A stretch of 64,000 nt of DNA from GCA-003244245 sp050700355 (lineage in GTDB: Bacteria; Actinomycetota; Actinomycetes; Mycobacteriales; Pseudonocardiaceae): positions 1-64,000 of the forward strand of contig JBOHHE010000428.1 of the NCBI GenBank assembly GCA_050700355.1, read 5' to 3'. Both the position numbers and the translations under genes were made by a program. The notes under the pieces are model-generated. The model made no database searches. It had not been told where the DNA came from and was given only the letters and a program-made list of their open reading frames with translations. Shown piece after piece: positions 18,001 through 25,698 of the stretch. Position 1 is the stretch's first letter, and each line of letters starts with the position of its first letter.

Positions 18001-19098
18001 GCGCCTGCGGGCCGAGGTCGCGACCTGCTCGGCCGCTGTCGCGGCACCGGCCAGATCACGGGCGCGCTGGCGCCGGTTGACCAGCTCGCGCTGGTTGCGT
18101 AGCGCGGGATCGCGCTCCAGCTCGCGCAACCGCCCTTCGTCGAGCCCCTTCTCGCGCTCGACGTCACTCCGTTCCTGCCTGGCGACGTCGCGCTGTTGCT
18201 CCAGCGTCATCACCGAGGTGCGCAGGGTGTGGACCTCGCGCGTCCGGGCAGCCAGTTCCTTGTGCTCGGCGAGCACCCCGGCCCCGCGCGCCCGCAGCAC
18301 GCTGCGGGCGTAGTCGGCGTAGATCCCGGCGAGCGCCGCGACCGCGAGGGCACAACGCCGCTGACGATCCAGCTGCTCGCCGAACGCCGCCAGCTCGTCG
18401 AAGGTGTCTCCCGCGGCGCGCACCGCGTCGTCATCGAGCTGGGGCAACGCCTGGACCAGTTGTTCGGCCAGCTTCGCGGGCTCGATGTCCTCACCCACCT
18501 GGGGCTGGCGCAACCAGTAGAGCAGTCGCAGCAACTCGTCGTACTGAGTCTGCTCCAGGCCGAAGAGCAGCCGCCCGACGTGCTGTTTGTAGGCGCGGGG
18601 CGAGTCGAAGAGCTGACCGGCCGGTTCGAGCGCGGCACGCAGCTGCTCGCGGGTCAGCGGGCCGGCTGAGTCCTCCAGCTCCAGGTCGGCACCAACCCTG
18701 CCGGGATAGGTGAAATACCACGACGATGCGGTCCGCGCCGACTGGGAAGCTCGCACCCCTACCCCGCAGGTGATCGTTTCGGTGCCACCGCTCTCGTCGG
18801 TCCGGCTGAACTCGACCCACAGGTAACCGACCCGGTTCTGCCCCGGGTACCCGTCGAGCATCAACCACAGCAAACTGGTGTGATGCCGTCCCGACGCGGT
18901 GATCCGCTGCTTGTCACCGTCCAACACGAACGGCAGCAGCATCTCCAGTGTCTTGGACTTGCCCGCCCCATTGGAACCACGCAGCAGCAGCCGGCCGTCG
19001 GCGAATTCGAAGATCTGCTCGTCGTACTGCCAGACGTTGAGCACTCCGGCCCGGCTGAGCCGGAACCGATAGGGATGGGCGAGCATCGCGGCCATCAA
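15007..19098 (-). CDS. jetC: Wadjet type II JetC (SMC/MukB-like ATPase)
   Basis: A 1363-residue TIGR02680 SMC-like ATPase, usual length for the family. Walker A GSNGAGKS is at 41-48. Long Glu/Ala/Arg-rich coiled coils flank a central hinge-like region (about 560-700), and the C-terminal head has the signature LSQGEQ (1252-1257) and Walker B RFVLLDD (1285-1291) followed by AFPKID. It is the motor of the complex. Both ends overlap neighbours by four bases (jetB and jetD), so the subunits are translationally coupled. All ATPase motifs are present. Confidence 0.95.
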   Translation of the reverse strand: MMAAMLAHPYRFRLSRAGVLNVWQYDEQIFEFADGRLLLRGSNGAGKSKTLEMLLPFVLDGDKQRITASGRHHTSLLWLMLDGYPGQNRVGYLWVEFSRTDESGGTETITCGVGVRASQSARTASSWYFTYPGRVGADLELEDSAGPLTREQLRAALEPAGQLFDSPRAYKQHVGRLLFGLEQTQYDELLRLLYWLRQPQVGEDIEPAKLAEQLVQALPQLDDDAVRAAGDTFDELAAFGEQLDRQRRCALAVAALAGIYADYARSVLRARGAGVLAEHKELAARTREVHTLRTSVMTLEQQRDVARQERSDVEREKGLDEGRLRELERDPALRNQRELVNRRQRARDLAGAATAAEQVATSARRRADQAGARVSGDAAQLRTELGGHVTAAHRLSGELARLEVSVPLPVLTVLVDLTLDTAEHATALIGGLDQHTGATRQARPAVGELLAAVQVVDDARGELVRAGAARGVAEREAATAEQRAEEERGRQADAARQADRLGRAYSDALEGWRSDSRAVPFELPGDPFELSAHTVATIAGLARAAAEPVLAGLRDAEAAAASARVTAERELGDLRRRRTEVAAQRDPAPAEPALGRDLRDDADGAPLWRLVDFAPSVAEGSRAGLEAALESSGLLDAWVRTDGAVLDRDGLDVVLSRGPAVGGSSLAGVLTADPPGNCPVTATVLREVLGRIGWVALSTPAPAPPSATAGSAMVADDGSWRLGPLTGRATKPAAQFIGATARAAERARRLAELDEQIAVTAEQQQHADEAERAARESRSVLETWLAEEPPYRELLAAWTRLDERTEAVERAQRRSAEAEAVAVEARAVEAGKRRELTTLAGIHGLPVEADKLAARREQLRGLDTALTRHGDAAGPLRAKLVRWREDVTALVTGLDEAERAAAAAGEQRERAVIAQAEADTLEESVGASIREIEQRIAEAGDRIESWRRRLTALDRLIAELLNNCGAANQKWIDAGERLAEREPLLAAAIHTLATIPDTPGLLTSGAGEADQGAFELARGFQAGHRTPPAVLELARRLAALPASAREVTDTAVYAAWQDAVSGPTADSEPRVDSVGGALTVIGRDESGEHPIGELSERLAAAAQRDAELLTERERALFEEHILGDLGESLRTRRQEAEELVVGMNQLLAGVTTSQGIEVRLSWKLREDTSTDTRRAVELLGQPVGALLPDERHDLRNALHRLIEASRADAPEDSYAEHLARALDYRRWFAFRIRYTRPENAGSWHDLHRRSPLSQGEQKVVCYLPLFAAAAAHFSSLAGAAPHSPRFVLLDDAFPKIDVRTHPLLFGLLVQLDLDFVVTSERLWGDHSTVPSLAIYEALRDPNERGIAQYRHTWDGHRLQAVGQ

Positions 19099-20327
19099 CC
19101 CTCCCGCGCTTGGGCATCATCGAACAGTGACGACTGCCCACCCGGCCCTGGCTCGGCGATCTGAGCTCGGGCGGCGTATCGGGCTCCGGCGGCGTGCACC
19201 TGCCACGCACCCCCGGCTACCACCCGGACCAGCCCGACCGCGATCAGCAGTGCCTGCGCGTCAGCGAAGGCCGCGGCCGCGTCTTCGCGGTACTCGCGTT
19301 TGAGCCCCGCACCCCATTCGGCGAGTACCTCCGCGGTGGCCGCAACCACCAATTCCCCGGGGGCGAGCTGCCAGATCCGGTCAGCCTGGGCGCTGCCTCG
19401 GGCGCCCTCCCGCAGCCATTCGACAAGGCGCTCCAGCAGGAGCAGGGCCAAGTGTCTGGCTGAACCCCCGCCGGGGAACTCGATGTCGCTGAGCTCACCG
19501 TCCGGGTCGATCGCCACCGCGCCCTCGGCGCGCAGTTCGAGCTCCAGCCCGAGCTTCTCGCGGAACCACTCCCGTTCCCGGTTGCGGTTGCGCCGCCACC
19601 ACTCGGCTTGGTCGTCGGTGAGCTCGTCCACCGAGAGCGCCGGCGATTCCACCAGCTTGCGACGGATCGCGACCCGGGCACCGCCTGCCGCCGAGGGCAA
19701 TGCCGCCGCGTCCAGCAGCTCGTCAGGACTCGCGCTGGCGCCCAGCGGCGCGGCGACCAGCAGGCCGAGCCGGTCCCGGCGGACGTCGAGCAGCGAGGCG
19801 GTGTGCTGCTCGGCCCAGTGCTCCAGGTCCCCGTCCCGCTCGGCCAGCACCCCGAAGTCCACCAGCGCACTGAGCGCCGCGTAGAGCGCGCGGCGGTCGA
19901 CGATGGCGTCGAGATCCACGTCGAGCCCGGCGTCGGCGGCGGCCGAGCGGACCTGCGCAACGAGCTCGTCGACCAAGAGCTGGTTCTTGCACTTGGTCAA
20001 CGCGGCCACCGTCAGGCACAGCAGGGCGTAGCCACGGGGGGTGAACGGTTTGCCGCCGCGCCGCAGCAACGGCCGGGTATCGTCGCGGCCCAGCCCGACC
20101 TTGAACAGCCGGGCCGCCGCCGGATCCACAACCAGCCGGTAGCCCAGCCCGTCGGCAAACATCCTGGTCAGCTCGACGCGGTGGCGGCGGACCAGGCGCA
20201 GCTCCTCGCTGCGCGGCCCTTCGGCGTGCAGCAGCGGCTCACGCAGCAGTGCGCGGGCGGCACGGCGCCGTTCGGCGGTGGCGTAGACGTCCTCGGCGGG
20301 CGCGGGGCGTTGGACACCGCGGTTCAT
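19095..20327 (-). CDS. jetB: Wadjet type II JetB (TIGR02678, kite-like subunit)
   Basis: A 410-residue TIGR02678 protein, the MukE-like kite subunit linking JetA and JetC. It has the family start (RRAARALLREPLLHAE, then VRRHRVELTRMFADGLGYRLVVDP), a central winged-helix segment (GYALLCLTVAALTKCKNQLL) and a second helical domain with WWRRNRNREREWF. It starts with ATG at 20327, 13 bases after jetA ends, and overlaps jetC by four bases. No lesions are seen. Confidence 0.92.
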   Translation of the reverse strand: MNRGVQRPAPAEDVYATAERRRAARALLREPLLHAEGPRSEELRLVRRHRVELTRMFADGLGYRLVVDPAAARLFKVGLGRDDTRPLLRRGGKPFTPRGYALLCLTVAALTKCKNQLLVDELVAQVRSAAADAGLDVDLDAIVDRRALYAALSALVDFGVLAERDGDLEHWAEQHTASLLDVRRDRLGLLVAAPLGASASPDELLDAAALPSAAGGARVAIRRKLVESPALSVDELTDDQAEWWRRNRNREREWFREKLGLELELRAEGAVAIDPDGELSDIEFPGGGSARHLALLLLERLVEWLREGARGSAQADRIWQLAPGELVVAATAEVLAEWGAGLKREYREDAAAAFADAQALLIAVGLVRVVAGGAWQVHAAGARYAARAQIAEPGPGGQSSLFDDAQAREG

Positions 20328-20340
20328 AGAACACCGCAGC

Positions 20341-21906
20341 TCATCCGGCGGCCTCCCGCTGTGCCTGGTATCCGCCGAGCTCGACGGTCAAGGTGAGGTC
20401 GACGAGTTCGAGTCGGCCGGCGGGGCTGATGATCAGGGTGTTCGCGCCCGGGGAGCGCCGCACCGACAGCCGCAACGACGGCAGTTCGCCACCGCTGGAT
20501 ACCTCGACCTCGGCGGTGTCCCCGGTGTTCAGTGGCCGGCCGCGACCCACGAGCGCGCGGGCGTAGAGATCGAGCAGGACCGCCCGGCCGTCATCGGAGA
20601 GCCGGACCGAGCCGAGTCGCCCGCGCTGCTCGGCGATCTCCTGTAGTGCCGCGTGGCGGCGGCGCTCAGCGGCCGCTCGCTCGGCCAGTCGGGCCTGCTT
20701 GGCGACGGCATAGTCCACCCGCCGCCCGGTCCGGCCCCGGATGGTGCGCGTCCCGATGCGACGCAGGAGCAGCGGAACCTCCGCGGACGGAGTACGCCAC
20801 CAGGATGCGGTGGGCGGCACCGGATCGGAATCGTCGTCAGCGACGTAGGCCAGATGGCGACAGGAGTACAGCCCGAACGACGCGGCCCATAAAGCATGCG
20901 CCGACTCGTCATCGGCGTCGGCGAACCAGGCCGCAAGCTTGAGCAGGTCACCATAGCGGCTCTGTTCCCGCTGGGAGCTGGTCGCGATCCGGCGCAGATT
21001 CACCAGCAGCGCCCGCATCGCCTCGGTGGCCAGCCGACGCACACCATCGGCGTCGGAGGAACGCCCCGCACCGCCGAGAAACCAAGCCTTCAGGCCGCGC
21101 CAGTCGTCCGGATCGAGGCCCTGCGCGCGGGTGGCCACTGTTCCGTCCAGGCCCAGCAACCGCTGCCCCTCATTGGCCCGCCGGCAGAGCGCGCCGATGT
21201 TCGGCTCGAGTTCGCGCAGCGCGTCGGCCAGCTGCGGCATGTGCAGGGCGATCTCGTCGACGAACCGCTGCAGGTAGTCCAGTAGGGCGGTCTTGAACGC
21301 CTGGAACTCCGCGCGATCGAGGTCGTAGCGCACCAGCACCTGGGACAGGTAGGTGTAGAAGTCCCTGGTCGAGGAGACCAGCCGCTCGAACTGGGCGAAC
21401 AACGTTCCGATCGCCCGCGCCACCTCGTCCGGATCAGCGGCGGCCAGAGTCGATTCGTCGTAGCGGCCGAGCTCGGTGAGGCCCTGCAGGATTCCGCCGA
21501 GCATCTCGGTGGAGACCTCGCGCGCGGCCTCGGCATAACCGAGCAGTTCCTCGACGTGCCGGTGGACCAGCTCGCCGCGCTGGGTGAGCTGGTACCGGGC
21601 CCGGTTCTGCAAATACTCCCGCAGGTTGCGGGCCTCGGACTCGCGCGGACTACGCGCGAGGTTCCCGTGCGCGACGAGGTAGGACAGTCGTTCGTCAACG
21701 GTGTCGACGCTCAGCTCCAAGCCCTGGGCCACGAGGCGGGTTGCGACCTCGGCGGCCGACTGGTCCGACAACAATCCGGAGATCGCCCCGGTGAAAGTGC
21801 GCATGATCGCGACATAGCTGGCCGCCTCCTCATTGACGGCGTAACGCAGCGCTTCGAGCCGAACCCGCTCGACATGAGCCAGCCCTGGCAAGTCCCCATC
21901 ACCCAC
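20341..21906 (-). CDS. jetA: Wadjet type II JetA (TIGR02677, kleisin-like subunit)
   Basis: A 521-residue TIGR02677 protein, the MukF-like kleisin. An N-terminal winged-helix segment (LRYAVNEEAASYVAIMRTFTGAIS) leads into helical middle parts with YFYTYLSQVL-like DFYTYLSQVLVRYDL and HMPQLADALRELEP. The C-terminal part has HLAYVADD and the beta-rich end LVDLTLTVELGGYQAQREAAG. First gene of the operon, GTG start at 21906. The promoter is expected in the 60-base gap to the sulfite exporter gene or upstream within it. Confidence 0.92.
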   Translation of the reverse strand: MGDGDLPGLAHVERVRLEALRYAVNEEAASYVAIMRTFTGAISGLLSDQSAAEVATRLVAQGLELSVDTVDERLSYLVAHGNLARSPRESEARNLREYLQNRARYQLTQRGELVHRHVEELLGYAEAAREVSTEMLGGILQGLTELGRYDESTLAAADPDEVARAIGTLFAQFERLVSSTRDFYTYLSQVLVRYDLDRAEFQAFKTALLDYLQRFVDEIALHMPQLADALRELEPNIGALCRRANEGQRLLGLDGTVATRAQGLDPDDWRGLKAWFLGGAGRSSDADGVRRLATEAMRALLVNLRRIATSSQREQSRYGDLLKLAAWFADADDESAHALWAASFGLYSCRHLAYVADDDSDPVPPTASWWRTPSAEVPLLLRRIGTRTIRGRTGRRVDYAVAKQARLAERAAAERRRHAALQEIAEQRGRLGSVRLSDDGRAVLLDLYARALVGRGRPLNTGDTAEVEVSSGGELPSLRLSVRRSPGANTLIISPAGRLELVDLTLTVELGGYQAQREAAG

Positions 21907-21966
21907 TGCGTGAGCCTATCGACCGCCACCGACAATCCGTCTGAGGAGGGCATCGGCGCGGCGCGG

Positions 21967-22800
21967 CTAGCGCGGTAGCAGCACGCTGGTGAGCGCGATG
22001 TACGTCGCTACTCCGCACAGCAGGATCGCGAAGGCCCGGTTGAGGGCGGAGTTGGGCAGCCGGTCGGCCAGGTTCTTACCGGCGAATGAGCCCGCCATCG
22101 CGGCGATCGCAAAGGGAATGATCAACGCCCAGTCGAAATGTGTCTGTCCAACCCGTGCGGCCAGGGAGGCGGCCGCGTTGATGGCGATGATGGCCAGGGA
22201 GGTACCCACAGCTGCGGGCATCGGCAGCCCGAGCGCGAGGACAAGGGCCGGGACGATAACGAACCCACCACCGACGCCGAAGAAACCGGTGAGAAATCCC
22301 ACCACGAGTCCAGCGAGCAGCACCCTGACGAGGAGCCCCGTCCGACTGTGCCCTCGCCGCTGCGCACGGTGCGGGGTAAAGGCAATAGTGGGACCGAGAT
22401 CGGGACCGATAGCGGGGAGGCGGACGGTAGCGGCGACGGTGCCCGGCGTACGAATGAGCATTCCACCAGCGGCCAGGACCATGACGGCGGAAAAGCCCAG
22501 GAGTAGGACGTGTTCGTCGACCCGACGGTTCAGTGCGGTTCCCGCGAAGGCGGCGGCGATTCCGGCGACCCCGAAGATGATGCCGGTACGCCAGTGGACG
22601 TGCCCGGATCGGGCGTGGTCGGCGGCACCGACGATCGCGGTGAGGCCAACGATGACGAGACTGCTGGTGGTGGCGTCCTGGGCACTCTGGCCGAGCAGAT
22701 AAACCAGAGCCGGGACCGCCAGGATCGCCCCGGCACCACCGAGGCCACCGAGGACCGTGCCGATGAGCAGGCCGAGTCCGACGGCGGTCAGGATGCTCAC
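21967..22800 (-). CDS. TauE/SafE family sulfite exporter
   Basis: A 277-residue membrane protein with eight predicted helices in two TauE/SafE repeats. Glycine-rich starts of each repeat are seen (GLGLLIGTVLGGLGGAGAIL and VGFLTGFFGVGGGFVIVPAL). COG0730 proteins export sulfite or sulfoacetate-type anions. Its ATG overlaps the GntR stop (ATGA), so it is cotranscribed with that regulator and divergent from a persulfide dioxygenase that generates sulfite. That context makes sulfite the likely substrate. Confidence 0.88.
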   Translation of the reverse strand: MSILTAVGLGLLIGTVLGGLGGAGAILAVPALVYLLGQSAQDATTSSLVIVGLTAIVGAADHARSGHVHWRTGIIFGVAGIAAAFAGTALNRRVDEHVLLLGFSAVMVLAAGGMLIRTPGTVAATVRLPAIGPDLGPTIAFTPHRAQRRGHSRTGLLVRVLLAGLVVGFLTGFFGVGGGFVIVPALVLALGLPMPAAVGTSLAIIAINAAASLAARVGQTHFDWALIIPFAIAAMAGSFAGKNLADRLPNSALNRAFAILLCGVATYIALTSVLLPR

Positions 22801-23618
22801 CCGGTGAGCTCCGGAAGGCCGTCGCCGGCTGTCGTGATCAGCCGGTATCCCTCGCGGGGGGAGAACTGGGCGCTGACGGTGAACCGGTCACCCCGCACGA
22901 GGGTGTGCCGCCATTCGGCGGGCCGCCCACCCGTGTAGGCCAATCGGTCGATGACGAAGGCGGCGATCCCGGGGCCGATCCCCAGCACAGCGCATTCCTC
23001 CGCGGTGGGGACGACGGCGCGGAGGTGTTCACGCCCTCCGGAGAGCCGGACGTCACAGCGGCGCGCGAGCTCGTCGTAGAGGGAGGTATGGCTGAAGTCG
23101 GCCTCGAGCAACGGGGTCGCCAGCGAGGCGGGGAGCCAGACCCGGTCCACGGCGAGGGGTTCCTCGGCGGCCAAGCGCAACCGCTCCAGGTAGAGCAGCG
23201 GCGTGGACCCGGTAAGGTCCAGGCGAGCGGCGACGATCCTGTCGGTGCGCACGTCCAGCGCGCGCACGATGCTGCGCTGAACCTGTCCTGCCGCCTCGAC
23301 CGAGGCGAACAGGCTGTAAAGGGCACCCAGCGGCTGCTCGATCACCGCAGGAGCGACCACCCGAGATGCCCGGCCACGTTCAGCGGTGACGGCTCCCTCC
23401 GAGCGCAGTCTGCGCAGCGCCTCACGCACGGTGTGCCTGCTGACGGCGTACTCGGTGACCAGAGCCAGCTCGCCGGGGAAGGTGTCGGTGAACTCTTTGG
23501 CGTCCAGACGTCGCCGCAAGTCAACATGGACCTGCGCCCACAACGGCAGCGCACTGGCGCGGTCGACCGCGCGCGGCCCTGAGTCGGGTACCTGGTCTAC
23601 GCGTGCGGCCCGCGTCAT
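22797..23618 (-). CDS. GntR/HutC-family regulator
   Basis: A 273-residue regulator with an N-terminal winged helix (about 20-90, PGELALVTEYAVSRHTVREALRRLRSEGAV) and a C-terminal UTRA effector domain (about 105-250, TPLLYLERLRLAAEEPLAVDRVWLP). The ATG at 23618 is chosen because GAGAGTGACC precedes it and no domain extends upstream. It is divergent from the persulfide dioxygenase-rhodanese gene, with a perfect inverted repeat between them. It probably controls both transcripts in response to a sulfur species; UTRA ligands are usually small metabolites. Confidence 0.88.
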   Translation of the reverse strand: MTRAARVDQVPDSGPRAVDRASALPLWAQVHVDLRRRLDAKEFTDTFPGELALVTEYAVSRHTVREALRRLRSEGAVTAERGRASRVVAPAVIEQPLGALYSLFASVEAAGQVQRSIVRALDVRTDRIVAARLDLTGSTPLLYLERLRLAAEEPLAVDRVWLPASLATPLLEADFSHTSLYDELARRCDVRLSGGREHLRAVVPTAEECAVLGIGPGIAAFVIDRLAYTGGRPAEWRHTLVRGDRFTVSAQFSPREGYRLITTAGDGLPELTG

Positions 23619-23659
23619 GGTCACTCTCGTTTCTTGCGCTTGTCGATCTATGAAATGGA

Positions 23660-23679
23660 ATGTACGGTCATTCGTACAT
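23660..23679. promoter_or_regulatory. Putative GntR operator
   Basis: Perfect inverted repeat ATGTACG-N6-CGTACAT in the 86-base divergent region between the GntR gene and the persulfide dioxygenase gene. The GTAC half-site core and spacing suit a HutC-type dimer. Its position 25-45 bases from both starts would let one bound dimer block both promoters. Confidence 0.65.
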
Positions 23680-23704
23680 AGCGGCAAGAGAACGGGTGGG
23701 CACA

Positions 23705-25045
23705 GTGGTAAACGTCGAGGTGGTGGAGACCAGCGAGCTGGGCGACCGCAGCTACATCGCCCACGACGGAGTCAGCGCGGTGGTCATCGACCCCCAGCGG
23801 GATCTGGACCGCATCGAGGCGGTGCTCGCCGACCAGGAACTGACCTGCCTGGTGGTGCTGGAGACCCACGTGCACAACGACTACGTCACCGGTGGGTACG
23901 AGCTGGCCCGGCGAACCGGCGCACGATACGTGCTGTCAGCGGCGGAGGCGGTGGATTTCGACCGGTACGCCGTGCGCGACGGGGACGAGGTGATCGCTGA
24001 GCGGCTGCGGATCCGCGCGGTGGCCACTCCAGGCCATACCGACACCCACCTCGCCTACATCATTGATGCGCCGTCCGACGTCCCGTCCGCGCCGCCCGCG
24101 GTGTTCACCGGCGGTTCCCTGCTCTACGGCAGCGTCGGGCGCACCGATCTGGTCGATCCGGACCGGACCGAGGAGCTGACCCGCGTCCAGTTCCGCTCCG
24201 CCCGGCGCTTGGCCGACCTGCTCGGTGACGACGCCCGGGTGTTCCCCACCCACGGGTTCGGCAGCTTCTGCTCCGCCGGATCGGCCAGCAGCGATCAGAG
24301 CAGCACCATGGGTCAGGAACGGGCCCGCAACGACGCCTTGACCGAGACCGATGAGGACGCTTTCGTGACCCGCCTGGTCGCCGGGTTGACCGCTTATCCG
24401 CGCTACTACGCGCACATGGACGCACGTAACCGGCAGGGCCCGGGAGCGGCAGACCTTTCCGCCCCGGAGCCGGTGGAGCCCGATGAGCTGCGCAAGCGCA
24501 TCGCCGCCGGACAGTGGGTAGTCGACCTGCGGGACCGCACCGCTTACGCCGCCGAGCATCTGGCAGGCAGCATCGGAATCGCGCTTGGCCGGCAGTTCTC
24601 CACCCACCTGGGGTGGCTGATTCCGTGGGGCACCCCACTCACCCTGATCGGCGACAGCGCGGATCAGGTCGCCGAGGCCCAACGCCAGCTGGTGCGCATC
24701 GGTATCGACCGCCCCGCAGGCGCCGCGGTCGGCTCCCCCAACGAGCTCGCGGCCGGTGACGAACTGCGCTCCTACCGGCGGGCGAGCTTCGCCGACCTTG
24801 CCGCGGAGTCCGGTACCGCACCGATGGTGCTCGACGTCCGTCGCGATGACGAGCGGGCCGCCGGACACCTGCCCGGGTCAATCCACGTGCCGCTGCACTC
24901 TCTCCTCGAGCGCCTCGACGAGATTCCCGACATCCAGCTATGGGTGCACTGTGCCAGCGGCGTCCGCGCCGCCATCGCAGCCAGCCTGCTCGACCGAGCC
25001 GGCCATGACGTGGTCCTCATCGACGCTGATTACCCGCTCCTGTGA
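23705..25045 (+). CDS. Persulfide dioxygenase-rhodanese fusion
   Basis: About 446 residues in three parts. An ETHE1-like metallo-beta-lactamase domain (about 1-235) has THVHNDY, ATPGHTDTH, GRTDL and PTHGFGSFC. A first rhodanese (about 260-345) has no active cysteine. A second (about 355-446) has the active loop CASGVR. The dioxygenase oxidises glutathione- or mycothiol-type persulfide to sulfite, and the rhodanese moves sulfane sulfur. The last residue of the HxHxDH motif is Tyr, as in bacterial rhodanese fusions. GTG 23705 is chosen by GGGTGGG upstream; a longer ATG start at 23660 would overlap the operator. Confidence 0.9.
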   Translation: MVNVEVVETSELGDRSYIAHDGVSAVVIDPQRDLDRIEAVLADQELTCLVVLETHVHNDYVTGGYELARRTGARYVLSAAEAVDFDRYAVRDGDEVIAERLRIRAVATPGHTDTHLAYIIDAPSDVPSAPPAVFTGGSLLYGSVGRTDLVDPDRTEELTRVQFRSARRLADLLGDDARVFPTHGFGSFCSAGSASSDQSSTMGQERARNDALTETDEDAFVTRLVAGLTAYPRYYAHMDARNRQGPGAADLSAPEPVEPDELRKRIAAGQWVVDLRDRTAYAAEHLAGSIGIALGRQFSTHLGWLIPWGTPLTLIGDSADQVAEAQRQLVRIGIDRPAGAAVGSPNELAAGDELRSYRRASFADLAAESGTAPMVLDVRRDDERAAGHLPGSIHVPLHSLLERLDEIPDIQLWVHCASGVRAAIAASLLDRAGHDVVLIDADYPLL

Positions 25046-25082
25046 AGAGCGTCACCGTAGCCTGCCCCCTGCGGAGGAAGTT

Positions 25083-25126
25083 TTGACACAGCCATGTGGT
25101 TAGCACTCTTAGCCGGCGAGTGCTAA
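25083..25126 (+). promoter_or_regulatory. Promoter with perfect CIRCE operator (HrcA site)
   Basis: TTAGCACTC-N9-GAGTGCTAA at 25100-25126 is an exact CIRCE element, the binding site of the heat-shock repressor HrcA. A consensus -35 TTGACA lies at 25083-25088, which puts the -10 inside the operator. It stands directly before the Hsp20 gene, so that gene should be repressed by HrcA and released by heat. Confidence 0.95.
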
Positions 25127-25149
25127 CGCCGGGGAGGAGGAACCTGTCA

Positions 25150-25656
25150 ATGGCCATCGCAGTACGACACAACGTGTGGAGTCCGTTCGACTCCCAGTTC
25201 GATGCCTTGATCCGTCGAGCGTTCGGGACGCCAGCGCTGCAGGCTCGGTCGTATGTACCGGCCGCCGACGTCCGTACTGAGGACGGCAGCATCGTGATCA
25301 AGCTGGAACTGCCCGGAGTCGACACCGGCTCGGAGATCTCCATTCAGCTGGCCGGACGCCAGTTGGTGGTGTCCGGCCACCGTGCCACCGACCGCTCCGA
25401 CGAGCGAAACGGCTTCATGGTCCGCGAGATCCGCTCCGGATCGTTCCGGCGCGCTTTCACCCTGCCCGCCGGGGTGACTGCTGAGCAGATCAGCGCCGAC
25501 TATGCGGCCGGGCTTCTCACCGTCCACGTTCGGGACGCCATCAAGCCTGCTCCACAGGTGGTGACCGTTCCGGTTCGCGGGCTGTCCCCCGCCCAGGAAG
25601 ACACCCCGACCGTGGACGCCGGCACGGCAGACGACGCAAAGGCCGAGCAGGCCTGA
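25150..25656 (+). CDS. Hsp20/alpha-crystallin small heat shock protein
   Basis: A 168-residue small heat shock protein. An N-terminal arm (SPFDSQFDALIRRAFG) leads into an alpha-crystallin domain (about 38-125) with VPAADVRTEDGSIVIKLELPGV, the REIRSGSFRRAFTLPAGV strand and YAAGLLTVHV, then a C-terminal tail rich in Ala and Asp. It is an ATP-independent holdase. GGGGAGGAGG precedes the ATG at 25150. Expression is expected under HrcA from the CIRCE element. Confidence 0.95.
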   Translation: MAIAVRHNVWSPFDSQFDALIRRAFGTPALQARSYVPAADVRTEDGSIVIKLELPGVDTGSEISIQLAGRQLVVSGHRATDRSDERNGFMVREIRSGSFRRAFTLPAGVTAEQISADYAAGLLTVHVRDAIKPAPQVVTVPVRGLSPAQEDTPTVDAGTADDAKAEQA

Positions 25657-25698
25657 GTTAGCTGTCAGTGGCCCGGCGAGGTGCACCGCGCCGGGCCA

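Noticed and set aside
13451..18102. Long plus-strand open frames opposite the Wadjet genes (up to 548 codons)
   Set aside because: They are antisense to intact jetD and jetC, rich in Arg/Gly/Ala as expected from high-GC shadows, and have no domains.
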